This document shows, piece by piece, positions 15,988-25,851 of a stretch of DNA of 64,000 bases (its first letter is position 1; each line of letters begins with the position of its first letter). The DNA comes from Iodobacter fluviatilis (GTDB lineage: Bacteria > Pseudomonadota > Gammaproteobacteria > Burkholderiales > Chitinibacteraceae), in NCBI RefSeq assembly GCF_004194535.1, contig NZ_CP025781.1, forward strand, positions 4,092,001-4,156,000, given 5' to 3'. The notes under the pieces were generated by a model, which saw nothing but the letters and a program-made list of their open reading frames with translations, did not search any database and had not been told where the DNA came from. The position numbers and the translations under genes were made by a program.

Positions 15988-17883
15988 ATGATACGACTTA
16001 AATCCCTCACTCTAAGACGCGGCACTAAGGTGCTGCTTAATTCTGCCGATTTAACTCTACAACCGGGTAGCAAAACCGGTGTGGTAGGGGCTAATGGCGC
16101 AGGTAAATCTAGCTTCTTTGCGCTGATGCGCGGCGAATTACACCCAGATGCTGGCGATATTGAAATGCCGCCACGCATCACGATCAGCCATGTGGCGCAG
16201 GAAACACCTGCGCTGGAATGCTCGGCGCTCGATTATGTGCTTGATGGCGATAGAGAATTGCGCCGTTTGGAGCATGAGTTAGAGCATGTCTCACACGACG
16301 ATGGCATTCGCCACGGTGAATTACTTGGCGAATTTGATGCCATTGATGGTTATACCGCAGCATCACGCGGATCAAAATTACTGGCAGGTTTAGGTTTTTC
16401 TACTGAAGAACTCAGCCATCCGGTATCGAGCTTTTCTGGTGGATGGCGCATGCGGCTAAATCTGGCGCAGGCGCTGATGTGCCGTTCAGATTTGTTGCTA
16501 CTGGATGAGCCAACCAATCACTTGGATTTGGAAACCGTGGTTTGGCTTGAGCAATGGCTCAAGACTTACCAAGGCATGCTGTTGGTGATTTCGCACGATC
16601 GCGATTTTCTTGACAATACTATCAAGCAAATCTTGCACGTAGAGGGTGGAGCGCTGACGCTTTACACCGGTACTTACGAAGATTTTGAAAACCAGCGTGC
16701 AGAGCGTTTGTCTCTGCAACAACTGGCGTTTGATAAGCAGCAACGTACTATTAACCATCTTGAATCATTTATTACCCGTTTTAAAGCCAAAGCCAGTAAG
16801 GCGCGTCAGGCACAGAGCCGCGTTAAAGCGCTGGAAAAAATGGAGCGCATTTCTGCCGCGCACGTTGATTCCCCGTTTACTTTTAGCTTCCGCGAGCCAG
16901 AAAACAGCCCTAACCCCTTGGTTAAATTAGAAAACGGTCAAGCCGGTTACGATATTAATCGTCCTATTCTAAAAAACCTGACGCTGAGCTTAGAAAACGA
17001 AGCGCGTTTAGGTTTGCTGGGTGTCAACGGCGCGGGTAAATCGACCTTTATTAAAGCATTGGCGGGCGAAAATCCACTCTTGCTAGGCGAGCGTGAAGAG
17101 GGTAAAGGCTTAAAGATTGGTTACTTTGCCCAGCACCAGCTTGAGCATTTACGTCTAGATGAATCACCACTCTGGCACATGCAAAAGATTGATCCGCATA
17201 CGCGTGAGCAAGAGCACCGTAATTTCTTGGGTGGTTTTGACTTTAACGGCAGCATGGCCACCGGCAAGATCGAACCTTTCTCTGGTGGCGAAAAAGCGCG
17301 TCTAGCCTTGGCATTGCTGATTTGGCAAAAGCCTAATTTACTGCTATTGGATGAGCCAACCAATCACTTAGATATCGAAATGCGTCAAGCGTTGACTATG
17401 GCGCTGCAAGATTTCGAAGGTGCCATTATTGTGGTTTCCCACGACAGGCATTTGCTACGCGCTACGGTGGATGATTTTTGGCTAATTGAAGACGGCACAG
17501 TACGCCCATTTGATGGCGATTTGGATGAGTACACCAAATACAGTCAGCAAAAGCGTAGCGAAGAAAACAGCGCCTTGCGTAATTCCAGTAGTGCTGTAGA
17601 TCGTAAGGCACAAAAGAAACTTGAAGCCGATGCTCGTCAGCGTAATGCGGGCTTGCGTAAACCTGTAGAAAAGAAGTTGGCTAAAGTCGAAAAAGACATG
17701 GCGGGCTTTACCGCAGAGCTAGCTAAAATCACGACCTTGCTTGCAGAAGAGCACATCTATCTTCCAGAAAAGAAAAATGATTTAGACGCGGCGCGCAATA
17801 AAGAAGCAGAGCTTAAAAAGAAACTAGAGCCATTAGAAGCACAGTGGTTAGAGATTTCTGATGAGCTGGAAGCGCTACGTTAA
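15988..17883 (+). CDS. yheS: ABC-F family ATPase, YheS type
   Basis: A ribosome-associated ABC-F protein with two ATPase domains and no membrane segment. NBD1 has Walker A GANGAGKSS (near 35), signature SFSGGWRMRL and Walker B LLLLDEPTNHLDLET. The interdomain linker (about 235-310) is basic and helical, as expected for the P-site tRNA interaction motif. NBD2 repeats GVNGAGKSTF, FSGGEKARLAL and LLLLDEPTNHLDIEM. A C-terminal coiled coil (about 550-631) is charged. The ATG at 15988 gives 631 residues and the typical MIRLKSLTLRRG start; an ORF extension upstream has no family support. E. coli YheS is 637 residues. Likely relieves ribosome stalling on specific nascent chains; in vivo role inferred from family. 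Confidence 0.93.
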   Translation: MIRLKSLTLRRGTKVLLNSADLTLQPGSKTGVVGANGAGKSSFFALMRGELHPDAGDIEMPPRITISHVAQETPALECSALDYVLDGDRELRRLEHELEHVSHDDGIRHGELLGEFDAIDGYTAASRGSKLLAGLGFSTEELSHPVSSFSGGWRMRLNLAQALMCRSDLLLLDEPTNHLDLETVVWLEQWLKTYQGMLLVISHDRDFLDNTIKQILHVEGGALTLYTGTYEDFENQRAERLSLQQLAFDKQQRTINHLESFITRFKAKASKARQAQSRVKALEKMERISAAHVDSPFTFSFREPENSPNPLVKLENGQAGYDINRPILKNLTLSLENEARLGLLGVNGAGKSTFIKALAGENPLLLGEREEGKGLKIGYFAQHQLEHLRLDESPLWHMQKIDPHTREQEHRNFLGGFDFNGSMATGKIEPFSGGEKARLALALLIWQKPNLLLLDEPTNHLDIEMRQALTMALQDFEGAIIVVSHDRHLLRATVDDFWLIEDGTVRPFDGDLDEYTKYSQQKRSEENSALRNSSSAVDRKAQKKLEADARQRNAGLRKPVEKKLAKVEKDMAGFTAELAKITTLLAEEHIYLPEKKNDLDAARNKEAELKKKLEPLEAQWLEISDELEALR

Positions 17884-17918
17884 GAAAAGATCTTATTCAA
17901 GAATACTTTCTGCGGCCA

Positions 17919-17959
17919 CCCCAAAAGCTGGATATCGGTCTATGTTTTTGGGGTTTTTT
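17919..17959 (+). terminator. Intrinsic terminator of yheS
   Basis: Arms CCCCAAAA (17919) and TTTTGGGG (17946) with a 19-base loop, followed by a run of six T. Confidence 0.8.
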
Positions 17960-18062
17960 ATTGTGGGCGATAAATGGTCTCTTTTTGATTTGAGCACAAC
18001 GACAACAAAACCCAAATAGAATGACCGAGGCAAGACGCATACCAAACGGCATTTTTTATTAA

Positions 18063-18162
18063 TAACTGATGTTACGCAGGCCTTTAGGTGAAATGCGCTC
18101 TGCAGCTGATTGAGAATATCCTAACCCATTGATTTTTTATAACGGGTGCGTAACGTCAGTTA
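18063..18162. repeat. 100 bp inverted-repeat element (MITE-like)
   Basis: Starts TAACTGATGTTACGCA and ends TGCGTAACGTCAGTTA, which are inverted copies with one mismatch over 16 bases. The interior has no coding potential. No clear target-site duplication. A single copy in this window, so the mobile-element reading is inference. Confidence 0.6.
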
Positions 18163-18308
18163 ATAAAGGTTAATTACTAAATATTTACATGCGATATTCA
18201 GGGCGGGCTGATATCGGGCTTGGCTTTTTTGTGATTTACTGGCTTCATCTCTATAGTGAGTAAGCCACTTTGCTTTAACCATCGCTGCACTTAGGATGTT
18301 TATTTAGC

Positions 18309-19628
18309 TTGCGAATAAAATTCCACTTTAAACCCGCACTGAAAAGCCCCGTTTTTTTGCGCTTTAGCAGCAATGCGTCGCAAAGATCAGCGGCCTTGCC
18401 TGCGCATGAAGTTCGTTGCACACAGTGTGATTTACTGCAAGTAATGGGTGAACTTCTGCCGGGCCAACAAGCGAGCTGCGTTCGTTGCGGCCATCATTTA
18501 ATTCGAATCCATCGTTATCCTTTTGATGCATCCTTAGCCTATGCCTTGGCGGCATTGATACTGCTTGCCTTAAGCTGTTTATTTCCATTGCTGCAGCTAA
18601 AAATTGCCGGTAGCGCTAGCGAAATGACTTTTTTAAGTAGCGCCAAAGCTTTGGTTGATGCAGATTTTGGCCTTGTCGCGAATGTGCTTTTAAGCTGTGT
18701 GTTGTTTACCCCAGGCGTTTTTTTATGCGCCATTGTGTATTTAGCACTGGCATTAAAGTATAGCCAGCGCTGGCCGGGGTTGCGGAGCGTACTCAGACTT
18801 GCCGTTTTACTTGAGCCTTGGATGATGGCCGATGTTTTTGTAATAGGTATCTTGGTGAGCTTAATTAAGCTGGCTTCTTTGGCGCAAATCACACTGGGCT
18901 TATCTTTTTGGGCCATGTTGCTGTTCTCTATTGTCTTAACTAAAACAGTAGCCGTGTTTGATGCGCATTGGTTTGGCTTTCAGCTTGACCATCTAGAGGG
19001 CTTCCTAGCCCAAAAATTGCGAGGGAAGGGGGCTGTTTCCTGCGCTGTTTGTGGTTTTTTTAATCCGTTGCACAGCTTAAAGTGTGGGCGATGCTATGCG
19101 CGGCTGCATCTGCGTAAGCCGCATAGCTTATCCATGACGTGGGCTTTATTGCTGACGGCAATCTTGCTATATGTTCCAGCCAACCTTTACCCGATGATGA
19201 TTACCCAGTCATTAGGGGATAAAACCCCTTCCACTATTTTGGAAGGGGTTTTGTTGCTATGGAGTATGGGCTCCTACCCTGTGGCATTGATTATTTTTAT
19301 CGCCAGTGTAGTTGTGCCGCTAGTGAAGTTTATTTCACTTGGTTTACTTTGCATCTCCGCTCAAAGCAAACCCAATCATAGCGCTTTGCATTACACACGC
19401 CTGTATCGCATAACCGAGCTAATAGGGCGCTGGTCTATGGTCGATGTATTTGTGGTGGTTATTTTAGTGGCGCTGATTCATATGGGGCAATTGATGTCGG
19501 TTTTTCCTGGCATTGCTGCGGTTTCCTTTGCTGGGATGGTGGTATTTACCATGTTGGCAGCTTTAAGTTTTGATGTGCGTCTGATTTGGGATGTACATGA
19601 TGCACAGGATCCAATCGATGGAAAATGA
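18309..19628 (+). CDS. pqiA: Paraquat-inducible protein A, PqiA membrane protein
   Basis: Inner-membrane partner of the PqiB MCE tunnel that moves lipids across the envelope. The 439 residues hold two copies of the PqiA module. Each begins with a zinc-ribbon-like pair (CTQC ... CVRC near 37-61; CAVC ... CGRC near 243-260) and continues with four hydrophobic segments, for example LAALILLALSCLFPLLQL. The start is a TTG at 18309 with AGGATG upstream; there is no nearer ATG before residue 47, so the exact start is uncertain. pqiB begins inside its last codons. E. coli PqiA is 417 residues. Confidence 0.93.
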   Translation: MRIKFHFKPALKSPVFLRFSSNASQRSAALPAHEVRCTQCDLLQVMGELLPGQQASCVRCGHHLIRIHRYPFDASLAYALAALILLALSCLFPLLQLKIAGSASEMTFLSSAKALVDADFGLVANVLLSCVLFTPGVFLCAIVYLALALKYSQRWPGLRSVLRLAVLLEPWMMADVFVIGILVSLIKLASLAQITLGLSFWAMLLFSIVLTKTVAVFDAHWFGFQLDHLEGFLAQKLRGKGAVSCAVCGFFNPLHSLKCGRCYARLHLRKPHSLSMTWALLLTAILLYVPANLYPMMITQSLGDKTPSTILEGVLLLWSMGSYPVALIIFIASVVVPLVKFISLGLLCISAQSKPNHSALHYTRLYRITELIGRWSMVDVFVVVILVALIHMGQLMSVFPGIAAVSFAGMVVFTMLAALSFDVRLIWDVHDAQDPIDGK

Positions 19629-21288
19629 AAACGAGTTACCCCATGCAAAAATAGGCTGGCTACGACGTGTTTCCTTAGTTTGGCTAGTGCCTTTGGCCGC
19701 CTTACTTGTTGGGGCTTGGATGATTTTTGATACTTGGCGGCAGCAAGGCCCCGAGGTGGTCTTGTATTTACCCAACGCCGAGGGCATTGAAGTGGGCAAA
19801 ACCACTGTAAAAGTGCTTTCTGTCAATGTGGGGAAGGTGAGCGGGGTACAGCTAGATGTGGCGGAGCATCGAGTGCGTATCACGGCCAAGCTTGATGTGA
19901 ATGCGCGTAGCTTGCTCAATAAAGACAGCCAGTTTTGGGTAGTAAAACCACGGGTTGATCGCAGTGGAATTAGCGGTTTATCTACATTACTCTCAGGGTC
20001 TTTTATCCAGCTCAATCCCGGAAAATCTAGCAGTATGAGCAATGAGTTTAATATGTTGAGCGAGCCGCCCATCACCTCACTCGAGGTGCCGGGTCTGCGC
20101 TTATCGCTATCTGGGCGCGGCGTTAAGGTCTTAAGAGTGGGCGACCCCGTGCTGTATCAAAACTTTGAAGTGGGCCGAGTAGAAAAAGCGGACTTTGATC
20201 CATCGCTTAGAGAAATGAATTACCGCTTGTTTATTCAGCGCCCTTATGATCGTTTAGTGACGATGAATGCTCGATTTTGGGTGGCCAGCGGCATACAGCT
20301 CGCGCTTAATTCGGATGGAATCAAGCTCAATACCGGCTCAATGGAATCCATGCTTTCAGGCGGCATTGCTTTTGGCGTACCAGAAAGTATGCCCTTGGGC
20401 GAGCAGGTAAGTGATCAAACCAGTTTTACGCTATTTGCGGACGAGGCTAGCTCGCTAGAGCGTCAATTTGAACGTCGTCTTCCTTACATCGCAATATTTA
20501 AAGAATCTGTACGTGGCTTAAAACCGGGAGCACCCGTTGAGCTGCGTGGACTAAGAATTGGCACCGTAGGTGCCGTGCCTTACGCTACCCCCAAGCTGGA
20601 AAACAAAACCCGTAAAAATCATGGCATCCCCGTGTTAATCTATTTGGAACTAGGACGCTTAGCCGCTGGTGCAGAAAAGGAGAGTGATGATTATTGGCGC
20701 AAAGTAATCGCTACCCAAGTTCGCACCGGCATGGTACTGAAGCTTAGAAATGGAAACTTACTGACGGGTGCTTTGTATGTAGATGTAGATTTTAGCGGTA
20801 AATCATTACAAAAGCCGTTAGAGTCTTATGCCAACATTGCGGTATTGCCAACAAGTGACGGCGGCTTAGCGCAAATCGAAAACAAAGTGATTGCGTTACT
20901 AGATAAGTTAAATGGGTTAAAAATTGAAGGTGTACTGGCTCAAGGCAATAAAACGCTAGATGAAACGGGCAGGCTCGCCAGCGATGTGCGCGGGCTGGTT
21001 AAAACCCTAGACGATTTTGCTCAGCAGCCGCAGGTCCAACATTTGCCCGCAGAATTACAACAAACATTAAGCCAGCTGCAAGTCACATTAAACACCCTTG
21101 GCAGCACTTTAGATAATTACTCTGGGCAATCCCCTGCTTACGGTGAATTAAACCGCGCATTGGGAAATCTAAACCAAATTTTGCAAGAGGTAAGGCCGGT
21201 TATTCGTACGCTCAATGAAAAACCGAATGCGCTCTTGTTCGATCGTACGCAAGAAGATCTCCAACCCAAAGGGGCTAAGTCGCCATGA
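19618..21288 (+). CDS. pqiB: PqiB, MCE-domain lipid-transport protein
   Basis: Periplasmic MCE protein anchored by one N-terminal transmembrane helix (SLVWLVPLAALLVGAWMIF). It has three MCE domains (about residues 40-130, 155-260 and 280-400) and a long C-terminal helical needle (about 430-540, SDVRGLVKTLDDFAQQPQVQ). Homologues form a hexameric tunnel spanning the periplasm. The ATG at 19618 overlaps the pqiA stop and follows AGGA; an ATG 27 bp upstream is possible but would add an atypical Met-rich leader. About 556 residues, as expected. The stop overlaps pqiC by 4 bases. Confidence 0.94.
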   Translation: MENENELPHAKIGWLRRVSLVWLVPLAALLVGAWMIFDTWRQQGPEVVLYLPNAEGIEVGKTTVKVLSVNVGKVSGVQLDVAEHRVRITAKLDVNARSLLNKDSQFWVVKPRVDRSGISGLSTLLSGSFIQLNPGKSSSMSNEFNMLSEPPITSLEVPGLRLSLSGRGVKVLRVGDPVLYQNFEVGRVEKADFDPSLREMNYRLFIQRPYDRLVTMNARFWVASGIQLALNSDGIKLNTGSMESMLSGGIAFGVPESMPLGEQVSDQTSFTLFADEASSLERQFERRLPYIAIFKESVRGLKPGAPVELRGLRIGTVGAVPYATPKLENKTRKNHGIPVLIYLELGRLAAGAEKESDDYWRKVIATQVRTGMVLKLRNGNLLTGALYVDVDFSGKSLQKPLESYANIAVLPTSDGGLAQIENKVIALLDKLNGLKIEGVLAQGNKTLDETGRLASDVRGLVKTLDDFAQQPQVQHLPAELQQTLSQLQVTLNTLGSTLDNYSGQSPAYGELNRALGNLNQILQEVRPVIRTLNEKPNALLFDRTQEDLQPKGAKSP

Positions 21289-21863
21289 AAAAATACTGGG
21301 GTTTATTGTCGGTAACAGGTTTTTTGAGTGCATGCGTTAGCGCGCCGATTACGCAGTATTATCGTTTAGCTGATGTAGCACCTAAAGCTGTGGCTGTATC
21401 GTCCGTAGAGCCGGCCATCTTGCTAGATATTAAAGTGGCCGATTTTTTGTCTGCAGGTGGAATAGCCTACTTGCAAGGGGATGTTGGGCTGCGTTTAGCT
21501 CAACAAAACCTATGGGCAGAGCAGCTCCCAGAGGGCGTAAAGCGGGTGCTGCTCTCCAGAATGCAGCAGCAAGTACCCAATAAACTATGGCTAGGCTCTG
21601 TACCTGATGGGCGCATCAGCACGCTAAGCGTATCGCTCACCCAATTTAACGGTCGCGATGACGGCCAAGCTATCTTGGCAGGGCATTGGTTCTTAAGAAA
21701 CGCGCAGCAAACCCTTGTAATGCAAGCTCCTTTTCATATCGAACTAGCCCAGCAAGGTGAAGGTTATGCCGCTTTGGTTGTAGCTTTGGGCAATGGCTTG
21801 GATCTTTTGGGGCAAGAAATTAGCCATAAAATAGCCCTGTGCACAGAAAAAAGCGGCTGCTAG
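21285..21863 (+). CDS. pqiC: PqiC, outer-membrane auxiliary lipoprotein
   Basis: A 192-residue lipoprotein with a signal peptide ending in the lipobox LSAC (Cys17), followed by the ABC-type transport auxiliary fold (TQYYRLADVAP ... AILLDIKVADFLSAGGIAYL). It docks PqiB to the outer membrane. Its start overlaps the pqiB stop (ATGA), so pqiABC is one translationally coupled operon. Full length compared with E. coli YmbA/PqiC (187). Confidence 0.92.
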   Translation: MKKYWGLLSVTGFLSACVSAPITQYYRLADVAPKAVAVSSVEPAILLDIKVADFLSAGGIAYLQGDVGLRLAQQNLWAEQLPEGVKRVLLSRMQQQVPNKLWLGSVPDGRISTLSVSLTQFNGRDDGQAILAGHWFLRNAQQTLVMQAPFHIELAQQGEGYAALVVALGNGLDLLGQEISHKIALCTEKSGC

Positions 21864-21962
21864 CACGCATAAATCCATTATTTGAAATGCTGTTTTAAAG
21901 GCGTTTTGGCGTGGTTTTTACACACAAGCATACTTGTAAGTTTTCTATTTTTAGCTTGTTTA

Positions 21963-21990
21963 ACTTTACATAATATACAATATACGAAAT
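21963..21990 (-). other. dif-like XerC/XerD site, degenerate
   Basis: On the minus strand: XerC arm ATTTCGTATAT, central TGTATA, XerD arm TTATGTAAAGT. The central region and XerD arm are identical to the site at 26015-26042, and the identity runs on through TAAACAAGCTA for 28 bases in all. The XerC arm departs from the canonical form. Orientation is opposite to the other site. Confidence 0.6.
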
Positions 21991-22080
21991 AAATAAAAAT
22001 AAAAGCTAACACAATTCTTACTGCGTGTAATTTACTGGAGATGGCTAATTTCTTAAATGCCATTTAACTTATCGAGGTGC

Positions 22081-22435
22081 AGTGCAAGCAAGGCCCCACT
22101 TTACTTTGCATGCAAAATTTACAAGCACCTTAAGTCAGATAGACGCCCCCACTCTGAAGGGGTATCGTTTAGCGTCATTATTTTATGGGGGTTCCTAGTG
22201 GAAAGTTTTGGTTGTCAAATTGCTATCGTTCGATAGTGGCATGGCACTACTGCGGACCCTCATCTGCCTTTGTCATGCCGCCTGGCTGTGACGGTGGTGT
22301 CTATTTGGTCTGTTTCTAGACTTTGCAGCACCAACCCTATTTGTTTGTAGGTCATTTTGTTATGACCTTGCGTGCACGATAGCCAATTCACTTGACGATC
22401 TTGCCCTAGGCTTTATTAATAACAAGGGGAGTTAA
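22081..22435 (+). promoter_or_regulatory. Long structured leader of mgtC
   Basis: A 570 bp gap precedes mgtC. The last 350 bases hold several possible hairpins, including CTATCG-TT-CGATAG near 22222-22236 and GGTCAT-N6-ATGACC near 22351-22368. MgtC genes are often controlled by their leader. I could not match an M-box or another known riboswitch, so this is a candidate only. Confidence 0.35.
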
Positions 22436-23152
22436 ATGCTCTTTATACAAAGCTTTGATTTAATATGGCTACTTAATTCCTTGGTTAGTTTAACCACCGC
22501 ATTTATTTTGGGTTCTATCATTGGCTATGAGCGCCAATATCGGCAACGCACTGCCGGGCTTAGAACCAATGCGCTGGTTTCTTTAGCGGCCGCTATTTTT
22601 GTGGGGCTCGCTTACCGTGTTCACGGGCCAGATGGCGCGGCACGCGTAATCTCTTATGTGGTGTCTGGTGTAGGTTTTTTAGGTGCGGGTACCATTATGA
22701 AAGAGGGCCTGAATGTACGCGGGCTAAATACTGCCGCCACGCTTTGGGGCTCTGCAGCAGTGGGGGCTTGTTCTGGAGCAGGTTTAATTGCAGAGGCCTT
22801 GCTTGCCGCTATTTTTGTATTGGCTGCAAATACTTTATTGCGCCCTGTGGTGAATGCAATTAACCGCTCGCCCATTAATGATCAGACCGGCGAAGTAAGC
22901 TATCAGATTTGCATGATTGTGGATGGTGACCGGCAAAAACATGCGCTTAATGTCTTGGAATCAATGCTAACGCAAATTGAATACCCCTTGGGTGATTTAA
23001 ATGTGGAACCGTTTGGGGATGATGATGTGGAAATCACTGCAACACTACTTTCTAGCAAGGTTGATTCTGGTAAGTTGGATGCATTAATTATGCAAATCCA
23101 AAAACGCCCTTATGTAAAACAGGCGTTCTGGAATTTATCTGCTGCGGAATAA
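22436..23152 (+). CDS. MgtC/SapB family membrane protein
   Basis: A 238-residue inner-membrane protein. The N-terminal 140 residues carry the MgtC signature: GSIIGYERQYRQRTAGLRTN, SYVVSGVGFLGAGTIM, VRGLNTAATLWGSAAVGACSGAG. They contain four to five hydrophobic segments. Residues 150-238 form a soluble ACT-like tail (SYQICMIVDGDRQKHALNVL), as in true MgtC rather than short SapB proteins. Family members support growth in low magnesium or modulate the ATP synthase. It follows AAGGGGAG at ideal spacing and stands alone with its own terminator. Confidence 0.9.
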   Translation: MLFIQSFDLIWLLNSLVSLTTAFILGSIIGYERQYRQRTAGLRTNALVSLAAAIFVGLAYRVHGPDGAARVISYVVSGVGFLGAGTIMKEGLNVRGLNTAATLWGSAAVGACSGAGLIAEALLAAIFVLAANTLLRPVVNAINRSPINDQTGEVSYQICMIVDGDRQKHALNVLESMLTQIEYPLGDLNVEPFGDDDVEITATLLSSKVDSGKLDALIMQIQKRPYVKQAFWNLSAAE

Positions 23153-23177
23153 TGGCTATAGCTCATAGCAGACAAAA

Positions 23178-23210
23178 ACAAACCCCATGCAAGATGGGGT
23201 TTGTTTTTTG
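23178..23210. terminator. Bidirectional terminator, mgtC and adhE
   Basis: ACAAACCCCAT and ATGGGGTTTGT form a perfect stem with T-rich tracts on both strands. It lies between the convergent stops of mgtC and adhE. Confidence 0.88.
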
Positions 23211-23223
23211 TATTTGCTAATGA

Positions 23224-25851
23224 TTACTTAGCAAGCGCTTCTTCACGCAAATGGTTTTCCACATATGCATTGCCATAATAACTATCTAGCAGTAGCTGTT
23301 TTAGCTCTGAAATCAATGGGTAACGTGGGTTGGCACCGGTACACTGGTCATCAAATGCTTCTTCTGCTAATTGATCTAGTTTGGAGAGGAACAGCGCTTC
23401 AGGTACACCTGCTTCTTTGATAGAGGCAGGGATCTGGATCGTTGTTTTAAGCTCTTCTATCCAAGCGATCAGGTTCTGCACTTTTTGCTCGTCATTTTTG
23501 CCGCCAAGGCCCAAATGCTCTGCAACATCAGCATAACGGCAACGCGCTTGTGGGCGATCGTATTGGCTAAATGCAGTTTGCTTGGTTGGGATATCTGCTG
23601 AGTTAAAGCGAATTACATTAGAAATCAGCAGGGCATTGGCCAAGCCGTGCGCCAAGTGGAATTCAGCACCTAGTTTGTGCGCCATGGAGTGACACACCCC
23701 AAGGAATGCATTGGCAAAGGCAATCCCAGCAATCGTTGAAGCGTTGTGAACTAATTCGCGCGCTTTAGGATCTTTTGCACCATTTAAGTAAGACGATGGT
23801 AGGTTTTCTTTAAGCAACTTCAATGCTTGCAAGGCTTGCGGGTCAGAATACTCATTCGCCAATACGGATACATAGGCTTCTAAAGCGTGCGTTACCGCAT
23901 CAATCCCACCGAAAGCAGTGAGGCTTTTTGGCATATTCATCACTAAATCGGCATCAATAATCGCCATATTTGGTGTGAGCTCATAATCGGCAATTGGGTA
24001 TTTCATGCCGGTTTTTTCATCAGTCACTACCGCAAATGGGGTTACTTCTGAACCTGTGCCCGATGTGGTTGGAATCGCAACCAATTCGGCTTTAATGCCC
24101 ATTTTTGGGAACTTATAAATACGCTTGGTGATATCCATAAAGCGCAGTGCTAAGTCTTCGAAATGGACTTCTGGATGCTCGTACATCACCCACATAATCT
24201 TGGCGGCATCCATTGGCGAGCCGCCACCTAACGCAATAATCACGTCAGGTTTGAACATGTTTAAGGAATGCACCCCTTTACGAACCACTTCTAAGGTTGG
24301 ATCGGCTTCTACTTCGTGGAACACTTCAACTTCCATGCCCATTTGTTTCAGTACTTTGATGGTTTCATCGCAGTAGCCATTGGCAAACAAGTAAGGGCCA
24401 GTAACGATAGTCGCGCGTTTTTTGCTAGACAAATCAGCCAGTGCAAACGGCAAGCAACCGCGACGGAAGTAAATGTTTTTAGGTAGTTTGTGCCATAACA
24501 TGTTTTCGGCCCGTTTAGCGACAGTTTTGGTGTTGATCAGGTGTTTTGGACCCACGTTTTCTGAGATAGAGTTACCACCCCATGAACCACAACCCAGAGT
24601 TAAGGACGGAGCCAATTTAAAGTTATAAAGGTCACCAATCCCGCCTTGCGAAGCAGGGGAGTTGATTAGAATACGGGCGGTTTTCATTTTGTCGCCAAAA
24701 TAAGCAATCCGCTCATGCTGCTGATCTTGATCTGTATACAGCGCAGATGTATGGCCAATCCCGCCCAGCGCAACTAAAGCTTCAGCCTTAGTGACAGCTT
24801 CATAAAAATCTTTAGCGCGGTACATGGCCAGTGTTGGGGAGAGTTTTTCGTGAGCAAAAGCTTCTTCTTCGCCGGTGGAGGTGACTTCCGCAATCAAAAT
24901 CTTTGTGTAACTAGGCACTTTAATGCCAGCCATCTCGGCAATCTTGACGGCCGCTTGGCCTACAACGCCTGCATTTAAATTGCCATCAATCAAGATAACC
25001 TTACGAACTGCTTCGGCTTCTTTTTTGCTTAAAATATGGCCGCCGCTTTGAGCAAAACGGGCTTTCATCGCTTCATAAATACTGTCAACGACAATAACTG
25101 ATTGCTCGGATGCGCAAACCACACCGTTATCAAAGGTTTTAGACATCAAAATAGACGCTACAGCACGTTTAATATCGGCAGTTTCATCAATCACAACGGG
25201 TGTATTGCCAGCGCCCACACCAATGGCAGGCTTGCCTGAAGAGTAGGCCGCACGAACCATGCCTGGGCCGCCGGTTGCCAGAATCAGATTGATGTCTTTG
25301 TGTTTCATCAGTTGATTAGAAAGCTCAACGGTTGGTTGATCAATCCAGCCAATGATATCGCGCGGTGCGCCAGCCGCTACGGCAGCATCCAATACAATAC
25401 GTGCCGCTTCACAGGTGGAGCCTTTTGCACGAGGGTGCGGACTAAAAACAATACCGTTACGGGTTTTAAGTGCAATCAGTGCTTTAAAAATCGCGGTGGA
25501 AGTAGGGTTGGTCGTTGGCACAATCCCGCAGATAATCCCGATAGGCTCAGCAATCGTGATAATGCCGTAGGCGTCATCCTGCGTCAGGATGCCACAGGTT
25601 TTTTCATCTTTGTACGCGTTATAGATATATTCAGAGGCAAAGTGATTTTTGATTACTTTATCTTCAAGTACGCCCATGCCCGTTTCTGCAACCGCCAACT
25701 TTGCCAGAGGCAAACGCGCATCGGCAGCAGCCAGTGCAGCTGCACGGAAAATCTTATCGACTTGTTCTTGTGAGTAAGTGGCAAAAAGCTGTTGGGCTTT
25801 TTTAACTCGTACCATCAGCGCATCAAGTTCTTGAATGTTAGAAACGGTCAT
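23224..25851 (-). CDS. adhE: Bifunctional acetaldehyde-CoA/alcohol dehydrogenase
   Basis: Reduces acetyl-CoA through acetaldehyde to ethanol, regenerating two NAD during fermentation. The N-terminal CoA-acylating aldehyde dehydrogenase domain (about 1-440) has the active Cys in GVVCASEQSVIV near 246. The C-terminal iron-dependent alcohol dehydrogenase domain (about 455-865) has GGGSPMDAAKIMW for NAD and histidines in GVCHSMAHKLGAEFHLAHG for iron. Length 875 compares with 891 in E. coli. The ATG at 25851 follows a GGAG-type site. A perfect FNR palindrome lies 127 bp upstream, so anaerobic induction is likely. Rare in this order, so possibly acquired. Confidence 0.97.
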   Translation of the reverse strand: MTVSNIQELDALMVRVKKAQQLFATYSQEQVDKIFRAAALAAADARLPLAKLAVAETGMGVLEDKVIKNHFASEYIYNAYKDEKTCGILTQDDAYGIITIAEPIGIICGIVPTTNPTSTAIFKALIALKTRNGIVFSPHPRAKGSTCEAARIVLDAAVAAGAPRDIIGWIDQPTVELSNQLMKHKDINLILATGGPGMVRAAYSSGKPAIGVGAGNTPVVIDETADIKRAVASILMSKTFDNGVVCASEQSVIVVDSIYEAMKARFAQSGGHILSKKEAEAVRKVILIDGNLNAGVVGQAAVKIAEMAGIKVPSYTKILIAEVTSTGEEEAFAHEKLSPTLAMYRAKDFYEAVTKAEALVALGGIGHTSALYTDQDQQHERIAYFGDKMKTARILINSPASQGGIGDLYNFKLAPSLTLGCGSWGGNSISENVGPKHLINTKTVAKRAENMLWHKLPKNIYFRRGCLPFALADLSSKKRATIVTGPYLFANGYCDETIKVLKQMGMEVEVFHEVEADPTLEVVRKGVHSLNMFKPDVIIALGGGSPMDAAKIMWVMYEHPEVHFEDLALRFMDITKRIYKFPKMGIKAELVAIPTTSGTGSEVTPFAVVTDEKTGMKYPIADYELTPNMAIIDADLVMNMPKSLTAFGGIDAVTHALEAYVSVLANEYSDPQALQALKLLKENLPSSYLNGAKDPKARELVHNASTIAGIAFANAFLGVCHSMAHKLGAEFHLAHGLANALLISNVIRFNSADIPTKQTAFSQYDRPQARCRYADVAEHLGLGGKNDEQKVQNLIAWIEELKTTIQIPASIKEAGVPEALFLSKLDQLAEEAFDDQCTGANPRYPLISELKQLLLDSYYGNAYVENHLREEALAK

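Noticed and set aside
22081..22435. Known riboswitch (M-box, yybP-ykoY, guanidine) before mgtC
   Set aside because: I compared remembered core motifs and found no convincing match; kept only as an uncharacterised leader.
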